Assembly: GCA_937138295.1 (NCBI GenBank)
Contig: CAKZOX010000020.1
Span: forward strand, 1-47,843
DNA: 47,843 nt
Origin: an uncultured Campylobacteraceae bacterium
GTDB taxonomy: Bacteria > Campylobacterota > Campylobacteria > Campylobacterales > Arcobacteraceae
Reading direction: 5' to 3'
Part shown: positions 23,691 through 30,707 of the stretch, in pieces
Numbering within the stretch: the first letter of the stretch is position 1
Layout: every line of letters begins with the position of its first letter
Notes under the pieces: model-generated
Seen by the model: only the letters and a program-made list of their open reading frames with translations
Told to the model about the DNA's origin: nothing
Databases searched by the model: none
Position numbers and translations under genes: made by a program

Positions 23691-25194
23691 TTCTTGATGA
23701 TGAAGATGAAGAAGAAGAGCTTCCACCGCTTCTACCACCTCTAGATCTAAATCCACCGTTTCTTCTTTCAGAACCGCCTTCTCTATCTCTTCTATTGTTT
23801 CCACCACCTCTTCTACTAGAGTTACCTCTTCTATTTCTTGGGCTATTTCTATCATCGCCTCTTTGAGTTTTAGCTTTTTCAATTAATCTTAGGATATCAT
23901 TTTCAGATTTACCGATATTATTGCTACCTTTTACATAAGTATCATTAGCAAGAATTGAAGCTAGTTTAAATGCAATAGTTGAAATATCAAATTCTTCTTT
24001 TAATTCTTCAACAATATTCATTGCATAATCTTTTACTTCTTGAGCTTTAATTTTATCTTTTAAAGACGTAATTTTTTTCTCTTTAACTGAAGATACATTT
24101 GGAATAATTTTAGCTTCTAATTTAGCACCAATATTTTTCTCAATTTTTTGCATCATTCTAAACTCATGTGGAGTAATAATAGATACAGCCATACCTTCTT
24201 TACCAGCTCTTCCTGTTCTACCAATTCTGTGAACATAAGACTCAGAATCAAACGGTAAATGGTAGTTAAATACGTGAGTTACATCATTTACATCTAATCC
24301 TCTAGCAGCAACATCAGTTGCAATTAATACTTCTAATTTACTCTTTTTAAATGCATTAATAGCTTCTTCTCTTTGTCTTTGCTCCATATCTCCATGAAGA
24401 CCTTTTGCAGAGAATCCCTGAGATACTAAGAATGTAGAAAGTCTATCTACTTCTTTTTTTGTTCTACAGAAAATAATTGATTTTTCTGGGTTTTTGTAAT
24501 CATATAATCTAATTAAAGCATCATCTCTTTCTTTTTCATCAACAACATAATATGTTTGAGTGATTTTAGAGTTAGTGATATCTTTTTTAGTTAGCGTAAT
24601 GAACTCAGGCTCATTTAAAATTTGTTTAGCAAGATTTTTAATAGCTTGTGGCATTGTTGCTGAGAATAATAAAGTTTGTCTCTTAGCAGGCATAAATGTA
24701 AATATTTCTTTGATATCATCTAAAAATCCCATATCAAGCATTTCATCTGCTTCATCTAAAATAACATAATCAGGTTTAATGTCGATTTTTTTACCTCTTA
24801 ATAAGTCTAAAAATCTACCTGGAGTTGCAATAATAACACCTGCATTTTCAATATGTTTTAATTGTCTAGAGTATGATTGTCCACCATATACAGTTGCAGT
24901 GTTTACATTTAAATTTTTACCAAATCTAAATATTTCATCACTAACTTGCATTGCTAATTCTCTTGTAGGAACAATTACAACTGCTTCAACTGAACCATCA
25001 CATTTTAATTTATTTAAAACTGGTAAACCAAATGCTGCAGTTTTACCTGTACCTGTATGCGCTTGACCTACAATATCTTTTCCCTCTAGGATAACTGGTA
25101 TTGCTTGTTCTTGAATTGGACTTGGTTCTTTGAAACCTGCCTCATCAATCGCCGATTGTAAGTTTGTTTTGAAGTTGAATTCGTTAAAAGTCAT
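23680..25194 (-). CDS. DEAD-box RNA helicase (CsdA/RhlE-like)
   Basis: This is an ATP-dependent RNA helicase of 504 aa, likely in ribosome assembly or mRNA decay at low temperature. Motifs in order: Q motif PSPIQEQA, Walker A HTGTGKT (ending at residue 52), PTRELA, TPGRFLD, DEAD (in VLDEADEMLDMGF), SAT, and HRIGRTGRAG. The C-terminal 70 residues are Arg/Gly/Asn/Ser-rich and end in nine serines and RRRG, a disordered RNA-binding tail. Its leader of about 230 bases is long, as in cold-induced helicases. It is monocistronic. In bacteria that use RNase J such helicases often join the degradosome; here that is inference. Confidence 0.93.
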   Translation of the reverse strand: MTFNEFNFKTNLQSAIDEAGFKEPSPIQEQAIPVILEGKDIVGQAHTGTGKTAAFGLPVLNKLKCDGSVEAVVIVPTRELAMQVSDEIFRFGKNLNVNTATVYGGQSYSRQLKHIENAGVIIATPGRFLDLLRGKKIDIKPDYVILDEADEMLDMGFLDDIKEIFTFMPAKRQTLLFSATMPQAIKNLAKQILNEPEFITLTKKDITNSKITQTYYVVDEKERDDALIRLYDYKNPEKSIIFCRTKKEVDRLSTFLVSQGFSAKGLHGDMEQRQREEAINAFKKSKLEVLIATDVAARGLDVNDVTHVFNYHLPFDSESYVHRIGRTGRAGKEGMAVSIITPHEFRMMQKIEKNIGAKLEAKIIPNVSSVKEKKITSLKDKIKAQEVKDYAMNIVEELKEEFDISTIAFKLASILANDTYVKGSNNIGKSENDILRLIEKAKTQRGDDRNSPRNRRGNSSRRGGGNNRRDREGGSERRNGGFRSRGGRSGGSSSSSSSSSRRRG

Positions 25195-25372
25195 TTTTTA
25201 CCTTAAGTATATATTTTTTTAAAATACACACCCGCATAAAAGACTATCTTTCATTCATACTTTTACAACTCAATTTTAAAGTAGGTTATTATCTAGAGAT
25301 ATTTTCATTTAGTTTTTGATTTTTATCAATCGTTTAAAAATAGTATATGTCTGTGTGTAATTTGGTGGATTA

Positions 25373-25406
25373 TATCTAAAAGTATATTAATATATACTTT
25401 TAGATA
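25373..25406 (-). terminator. Long hairpin downstream of accC
   Basis: TATCTAAAAGTATAT (25373-25387), loop TAAT, ATATACTTTTAGATA (25392-25406): a perfect 15-bp stem, 19 bases past the accC stop. There is no clear U tract, so it may act as a 3' stabiliser or Rho-independent stop, and it lies at the start of the helicase leader region. Confidence 0.6.
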
Positions 25407-25424
25407 GTAGAAAAAGGTTTTTTT

Positions 25425-26777
25425 CTATAAGTCGTCTAGACTTTTGTAACCTTCTAAGTATTTTGTATCGTAATTATTAGCAATAAAATCATCATTTTCC
25501 ATCATTTTTTGGTGGAATGGAATTGTAGTTCTAATTCCTTCTACTTCAAATTCATTTAATGCTCTCTTCATAATATTGATAGCTTTATTTCTATCTCTTC
25601 CCCATACGATTAGTTTTCCAATCATTGAGTCATAATATGGTGGTACTACGTATCCTGAATAAACGTGAGAATCAACTCTTACATTTCTTCCACCAGGTAC
25701 GAACCATTGAGTTACTTTACCAGGACTTGGTAAAAATGAATTTGGATCTTCAGCTGTAATTCTAACTTCAATAGCATGACCTCTGAATTTAATAGTTTCT
25801 TGAGCAGGTAAATGTTCACCTTCAGCAACTTTAATCATCCATTCAATAATATCCATACCAGAAACCATTTCAGATACAGGGTGTTCAACTTGAAGTCTAG
25901 TATTCATTTCCATGAAATAAATATTTTGTTGATCATCAGCTAAAAATTCAAAAGTTCCAGCACCCTCATAGTTTAAGTATTTAGTTGCTTTTACAGCTAC
26001 ATCATGTAAATGAGCTCTAGTTTCATCATTTAATAAAATAGCAGGTGATTCTTCAATAACTTTTTGGTGTCTTCTTTGTAAAGAACAATCTCTTTCACCT
26101 ATATGAATAGCATTTCCATGACTATCACCAAGAACTTGAACTTCAATATGTCTTGGTTTATTAATAAATCTTTCAAGGTACATTGTACCATCACCAAATG
26201 CTGCTAATGCTTCAGAAGATGCAGCTGTGAAAAGTTGTTCAAACTTCTCTTCAGACTCAATAAGTCTCATACCTCTTCCACCACCACCAGCAGAAGCTTT
26301 AGCCATGATTGGATATCCAATTTCTTTTGCTACTTTTTTACCTTCTTCAACAGAGTGTACAGCACCATCAGAACCAGGAACAACAGGAACACCTGCTCTA
26401 ATCATTTCTTCTTTAGCTTTTGATTTATCAGCCATTTTTTCCATTACTTCAACAGATGGACCGATAAATTTGATTTTGTGTAATTTACAAATTTCTACAA
26501 AATCTTGATTTTCTGATAAAAATCCATAACCAGGGAAAATAGCATCACAACCTGTAATTTCAGCTGCTGTGATAATTGCAGGAATATTTAAATATGAATC
26601 AACAGATTTAACATCTCCAATACAAATAGCTTCATCTGCATGCTTTAAATATGAAGCATTTTTATCACCAGCACTATATACAGCTACTGATTTTTTACCC
26701 ATTTCTCTAATAGTTCTAATAGCTCTTTGAACTATTTCACCCCTATTAGCGATTAATATTTTTTTAATTTCTGCCAT
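25425..26777 (-). CDS. accC: Acetyl-CoA carboxylase biotin carboxylase subunit
   Basis: AccC uses ATP and bicarbonate to carboxylate biotin on AccB, the first step of fatty-acid synthesis. The 450-aa protein has the N-terminal KILIANRGEIVQRAIRT, the glycine-rich ATP-grasp loop KASAGGGGRGMR, HIGERDCSLQRRHQK and FMEMNTRLQVEHPV with catalytic Glu and Arg. It follows accB with a 14-base gap, the usual accBC operon. The carboxyltransferase subunits are not in the window. Confidence 0.96.
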   Translation of the reverse strand: MAEIKKILIANRGEIVQRAIRTIREMGKKSVAVYSAGDKNASYLKHADEAICIGDVKSVDSYLNIPAIITAAEITGCDAIFPGYGFLSENQDFVEICKLHKIKFIGPSVEVMEKMADKSKAKEEMIRAGVPVVPGSDGAVHSVEEGKKVAKEIGYPIMAKASAGGGGRGMRLIESEEKFEQLFTAASSEALAAFGDGTMYLERFINKPRHIEVQVLGDSHGNAIHIGERDCSLQRRHQKVIEESPAILLNDETRAHLHDVAVKATKYLNYEGAGTFEFLADDQQNIYFMEMNTRLQVEHPVSEMVSGMDIIEWMIKVAEGEHLPAQETIKFRGHAIEVRITAEDPNSFLPSPGKVTQWFVPGGRNVRVDSHVYSGYVVPPYYDSMIGKLIVWGRDRNKAINIMKRALNEFEVEGIRTTIPFHQKMMENDDFIANNYDTKYLEGYKSLDDL

Positions 26778-26791
26778 GTCAAATTACTCTA

Positions 26792-27256
26792 TTATAATTT
26801 TTCAACAACAAACATTGCCATGTCAAATTCAACCGGAGAACCATTTTCAACTAAGATATCAACAATTTTACAATCATATTCAGCTTCAACTTCGTTCATA
26901 ATTTTCATTGCTTCTAAAATACATAAAGTTTGACCTTTTTTAACTGTATCACCTTTATTAACAAATGCTGGAGACTCAGGAGACGGAGAAGCATAATATG
27001 TTCCAACCATTGGAGCGTTTATAGTTTCACCTGCAATAGTAGCAGGAGCAGCAGTTTCACTTGCAACAGGAGCTGTAGCAGCAGGAGCAGCAACAGGTGC
27101 AGGGGCAGCAGCAACAGGAGCGGCAGCTGTTGTAACTACAGTTCCTTCAAAACCAGTTTGCATAGAAATCTCAAAATCACCATCTTTGATTTTTAACTTA
27201 TTTAAATCACTTTTATCAAAAACTCTGATTAATTCTTTGATATCTTTAAATTGCAT
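26792..27256 (-). CDS. accB: Biotin carboxyl carrier protein of acetyl-CoA carboxylase
   Basis: AccB carries biotin between the carboxylase and transferase subunits. The 154-aa protein has a short N-terminal helix region, an Ala/Pro-rich flexible linker (about residues 44-75) and a C-terminal biotinyl domain with the signature EAMKIMNE, biotin on Lys118. A thumb-like PSPESPAFV precedes it. The promoter region is shared with the divergent dCMP deaminase gene and includes a 10-bp inverted repeat. Confidence 0.96.
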   Translation of the reverse strand: MQFKDIKELIRVFDKSDLNKLKIKDGDFEISMQTGFEGTVVTTAAAPVAAAPAPVAAPAATAPVASETAAPATIAGETINAPMVGTYYASPSPESPAFVNKGDTVKKGQTLCILEAMKIMNEVEAEYDCKIVDILVENGSPVEFDMAMFVVEKL

Positions 27257-27323
27257 ATTAGACCTTTTTTTACAAATTTTCGCTTATATTATCACAATTA
27301 TTATAATTTTTTAGCATTATAGG

Positions 27324-27345
27324 CTTAAAAAAAGGTTTTTTTAAG
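27324..27345. repeat. Inverted repeat in the accB / dCMP deaminase divergent region
   Basis: CTTAAAAAAA (27324-27333), GG, TTTTTTTAAG (27336-27345) is a perfect 10-bp inverted repeat with only two bases between, better suited to a protein-binding site than to an RNA hairpin. It lies about 68-89 bases upstream of accB. Homopolymer runs make chance possible. Confidence 0.4.
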
Positions 27346-27415
27346 TTTTTAAGCAGTTAAGGCAAAAAAGTTTTTTAATTGATTATAATTATAAAAAATA
27401 ATTAAGGCTAATAAA

Positions 27416-27850
27416 ATGATTAGTGACAAAAATTTCATAAATATTGCAAAAGAAATTGCTAATGCGTCTAAATGTGTATCAAAACAAGTAGGTGCAGTTA
27501 TTGTAAAAGATGGAAGAATTTTATCAACAGGATACAATGGAACTCCAGCTGGATATACAAATTGTAAGGACCACTGGAATGGTGAATACACAAAAGATCA
27601 TCATGATTGGTCAAAAACATATGAAATTCATGCGGAAATGAATGCTTTAATTTGGGCAGCTAGAAAAGGAATAAGTATAGAAGGCGCTACAATATATGTA
27701 ACTTTAGAGCCTTGTAGTGAATGTTCAAAAAACTTAATTGCAGCAGGAATTAAAGAAATAGTCTATGACAAAGCCTATGAACACACAGACTCTAATATTA
27801 TTTCAAAGTTTATAAAAGACAATGGTGTAAAAATTTCTCAAATTAACTAA
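27416..27850 (+). CDS. Deoxycytidylate deaminase (ComEB-type)
   Basis: This zinc enzyme converts dCMP to dUMP, feeding dTMP synthesis. The 144-aa protein has the zinc-site motifs IHAEMNALIWAARKG (His, catalytic Glu) and TLEPCSECSKNLIAAGI (two Cys). An additional Cys/His pair in CKDHWNGEY may bind a second zinc as in ComEB proteins. AAGG lies 8 bases before the ATG. It is divergent from accB and followed by the lut promoter. Confidence 0.9.
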   Translation: MISDKNFINIAKEIANASKCVSKQVGAVIVKDGRILSTGYNGTPAGYTNCKDHWNGEYTKDHHDWSKTYEIHAEMNALIWAARKGISIEGATIYVTLEPCSECSKNLIAAGIKEIVYDKAYEHTDSNIISKFIKDNGVKISQIN

Positions 27851-27878
27851 CAAATATTGATTTATCATAAATATTTCA

Positions 27879-27896
27879 TATAATAGTATTACTATT
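27879..27896 (+). promoter_or_regulatory. Probable lutABC promoter with overlapping inverted repeat
   Basis: TATAAT (27879-27884) lies 39 bases before lutA. AATAGT (27882-27887), ATT, ACTATT (27891-27896) is an inverted repeat covering the end of the -10 and the likely transcription start, as expected for a repressor site. The short arms keep confidence low. Confidence 0.45.
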
Positions 27897-27922
27897 TCAT
27901 TATATCTTATTAAGGAGACCTA

Positions 27923-28696
27923 ATGAAAATAGGACTATTTATTCCCTGTTTTATGAACGAACTCTATCCTGAAATTTGTAAATCAACTTATAAAATTTTA
28001 AAAAATTTAAATCTAGACATCGAATATCCTCTAGAGCAAACATGTTGTGGACAGCCTATGGCTAACTCTGGATGTTCTAAAGATATTGAAGGTCTTGCAA
28101 AAAAATTTGTAAATACATTTAAAAAGTATGATTATATTGTAGCTCCTAGTGGTTCTTGTGTATCAATGGTAAAAGATCACTATGCTACTTTTTTTGAAAA
28201 TGATACAGATTTCAATAAAGTAAAAGCTTCTATATATGAAGTGTGCGAATTTTTACATGATGTTATAGGTGTTGAAAATTTAAATATTAATGTTGATTTC
28301 AATCACAAAGTAGGGCTTCATAACTCTTGTCATGGACACAGAATGTTAAAACTTGGAACACCTACAGAATTAAATATTCCATATAATTCAAAACTAGAAA
28401 ACATTTTGAATATTGTAAAAGATATTGAATTAGTTGAACTAAAAAGAAAAGATGAATGTTGTGGTTTTGGTGGAACATTTAGTGTTAGCGAAGAAGATAT
28501 TTCTATTGCTATGGGAAAAGACAGAATCAAAGATCATTTAGATTCTAATGCTGAAGTTATAGTTGGTGCTGATATGAGTTGTTTAATGCACTTAGATGGA
28601 ATCATTAATAGAAACAATCAAAAAATAAAAGTAATGCACATAACTCAAATTTTAGCAGGTGAAAAACTTTCAACTATGCAAGGAGAGTTAGTATGA
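27923..28696 (+). CDS. lutA: L-lactate oxidation Fe-S protein LutA (LldE)
   Basis: LutA is one of three subunits that oxidise L-lactate to pyruvate. The 257-aa protein holds two CCG domains: TCCGQPMANSGC near residue 35-46 with NSCHGHRM as partner, and ECCGFGGTFS near 187-196. It starts GLFIPCFMNELYPE. AAGGAG lies 7 bases before the ATG. It overlaps lutB by ATGA. Campylobacter jejuni uses the same system for L-lactate. The gene starts the lactate island. Confidence 0.93.
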   Translation: MKIGLFIPCFMNELYPEICKSTYKILKNLNLDIEYPLEQTCCGQPMANSGCSKDIEGLAKKFVNTFKKYDYIVAPSGSCVSMVKDHYATFFENDTDFNKVKASIYEVCEFLHDVIGVENLNINVDFNHKVGLHNSCHGHRMLKLGTPTELNIPYNSKLENILNIVKDIELVELKRKDECCGFGGTFSVSEEDISIAMGKDRIKDHLDSNAEVIVGADMSCLMHLDGIINRNNQKIKVMHITQILAGEKLSTMQGELV

Positions 28697-30063
28697 GTGT
28701 AAAAACACATCCAAATAATGCTAAAGAATTTGTTAAAAATGATGAAAGAATGCATTGGCATGATGAATCATTATGGTGGGTTAGACAAAAAAGAGATATG
28801 GCTACAAAGACTATTCCTGAATGGGAACAGCTTAGAGAACTAGCTAATCAAATTAAAACTCATACTATGGCAAACCTTGACAAATATCTTATAGAATTTG
28901 AAGAAAATGCTAAAGCAAAAGGAATAATTGTTCACTGGGCAAAAGATGCTGCTGAACACAATGAAATTGCTTACAATATTTTAAATTCAAATAATGTAAC
29001 TAAATTAGTTAAATCAAAATCAATGTTAACAGAAGAGTGTCATTTAAATCCTTACTTAGAAGAAAGAGGAATTGAAGTTATTGATACAGATCTTGGTGAA
29101 AGAATTGTTCAATTAAGAAATGAACCACCTTCACATATTGTACTACCTGCTATTCACTTAAAAAAATCAGATGTATCTGATACTTTTGTTGAGCATTTGG
29201 GCACTGAAAAAGGAAACGATGATCCAACATATCTTACAAGAGCTGCTAGAGAAGCCTTAAGAAATGACTTTTTAACAGCACAAGCAGGAATGACTGGAGT
29301 TAATTTTGCAATAGCAAATACAGGTGGAGTTGTAGTTTGTACAAATGAAGGAAATGCTGATATGGGTGCAAGTGTACCTAAACTTCATATCGCTTCTATG
29401 GGTATTGAAAAAATCATTCCAAGATTAGAAGACTTATCTGTATTTACAAGATTATTAGCAAGAAGTGCTACAGGTCAGCCTATTACAACTTATACATCGC
29501 ATTTCCATGGTTCAATCCAAGATGGTGAAATGCATATTATTATTGTAGATAATCAAAGAAGTGAATTCTTATCTTCTGATAAATATACAAAAGCATTAAA
29601 CTGTATAAGATGTGGTGCTTGTATGAATACTTGTCCAATTTATAGAAGAAGTGGTGGACATTCTTATGAATATGTTATTCCAGGACCAATTGGTTCAATT
29701 TTAGGAGCTGTTAAAGAACCTGAAAAACATAGTTCATTACCATTTGCTTGTACTTTATGTGGTTCATGTACAAATGTATGTCCTGTAAAAATTAATCTTG
29801 ACTCACAATTATATGCAAGAAGACAAGATTTAGGAAATCTTAATATGATTGACCCATCTAAAAAAAGAGCTATGAAAATTACAGCTTGGCTTATGGAAAA
29901 ACCAAAATTATTTGATTTTGCTGGAAAAATGGCTAGAAAAATAGTTCCTAAACTTCCTAAGTCTTTAGTTTACAGTAAAGCAAATGTTTGGGGAAAACAA
30001 AGAGACATGCCAAAAATGCCACCAAAAAGCTTCAAAGAGATGTTTAAAGAAGGAGATTTATAA
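28693..30063 (+). CDS. lutB: L-lactate oxidation Fe-S protein LutB (LldF)
   Basis: LutB is the 456-aa subunit with a DUF162/LUD-like N-terminal part (about residues 60-290) and a ferredoxin-like region with two 4Fe-4S motifs: RCGACMNTCPIYRR near 310 and CTLCGSCTNVCPVKI near 357. The C-terminal tail (KMPPKSFKEMF) matches the family. It overlaps lutA by 4 bases and lutC by 1 base (TAATG), so the three subunits are made in step. Confidence 0.94.
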   Translation: MSVKTHPNNAKEFVKNDERMHWHDESLWWVRQKRDMATKTIPEWEQLRELANQIKTHTMANLDKYLIEFEENAKAKGIIVHWAKDAAEHNEIAYNILNSNNVTKLVKSKSMLTEECHLNPYLEERGIEVIDTDLGERIVQLRNEPPSHIVLPAIHLKKSDVSDTFVEHLGTEKGNDDPTYLTRAAREALRNDFLTAQAGMTGVNFAIANTGGVVVCTNEGNADMGASVPKLHIASMGIEKIIPRLEDLSVFTRLLARSATGQPITTYTSHFHGSIQDGEMHIIIVDNQRSEFLSSDKYTKALNCIRCGACMNTCPIYRRSGGHSYEYVIPGPIGSILGAVKEPEKHSSLPFACTLCGSCTNVCPVKINLDSQLYARRQDLGNLNMIDPSKKRAMKITAWLMEKPKLFDFAGKMARKIVPKLPKSLVYSKANVWGKQRDMPKMPPKSFKEMFKEGDL

Positions 30064-30653
30064 TGAGTAGTAAAGATGCTATATTAAATGCTATAAGACA
30101 AAATAATAAAGTTGCAGATGTTGATTTACCAAGCTCATATGAAAATTTTGGAATTACTTTTGAAAATAAATTTGAAAAATTTTCTGAAATGATTGAAGCG
30201 GTTGGTGGAAAAGCATTATTAATTGAAAAAGATCAATTAGATGAAACTATTAAATCAATTTATCCCGATGAAAAACTAATTGCAACAAATGTTGAAGGAT
30301 GTAATCTTGGAAATTTTGATGCTAATGAAGCAAATGATGGACATGAATTAAAAGATATTGATTTAGCAATAGTAAAAGGAAATTTTGCAATTGCTGAAAA
30401 TGGAGCAGTATGGATTAAAGATGAAGACAATAAACATAGATGTGTATACTTCATTGCCCAAAATATTATTACTGTAGTAGATGAAAATGAAATTTTAAAT
30501 AATATGCATGAAGCTTATTTACAAATTGATTTCACAAATAAAGGTTGGGGAGCCTTTGTTTCAGGACCTTCTAAAACAGCAGATATTGAACAATCACTTG
30601 TAATTGGAGCACATGGTCCTAAATCTGGATATGTTATTTTTATAAAATCTTAA
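30063..30653 (+). CDS. lutC: L-lactate oxidation protein LutC (LldG)
   Basis: LutC is the third subunit, a 196-aa LUD-domain protein with the typical AENGAVWIKD and VSGPSKTADIEQSLVIGAHGP. It has no Fe-S motif. It overlaps lutB by one base. Its stop is followed after 6 bases by a hairpin that also spans the start of the sensor kinase gene, so lutABC transcripts may end or be attenuated there. Confidence 0.94.
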   Translation: MSSKDAILNAIRQNNKVADVDLPSSYENFGITFENKFEKFSEMIEAVGGKALLIEKDQLDETIKSIYPDEKLIATNVEGCNLGNFDANEANDGHELKDIDLAIVKGNFAIAENGAVWIKDEDNKHRCVYFIAQNIITVVDENEILNNMHEAYLQIDFTNKGWGAFVSGPSKTADIEQSLVIGAHGPKSGYVIFIKS

Positions 30654-30659
30654 CTATAA

Positions 30660-30707
30660 TAAGCTAAATAGGGAAAAACAATGAACAAAATAATACTATT
30701 TAGCTTA
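30660..30707 (+). terminator. Terminator-like hairpin spanning the sensor-kinase start codon
   Basis: TAAGCTAAATAG (30660-30671) and CTATTTAGCTTA (30696-30707) are a perfect 12-bp inverted repeat. The 24-base loop holds most of the Shine-Dalgarno (AGGGA) and the ATG at 30681. ATATTTTTT follows the right arm, as in an intrinsic terminator. A ribosome starting at the ATG would disrupt the stem, coupling translation to read-through. Confidence 0.65.

Noticed and set aside
23661-23882. Glu/Val-rich 73-codon frame on the minus strand
   Set aside because: It is a shifted frame of the repeat-rich helicase tail; the helicase frame has the conserved motifs.
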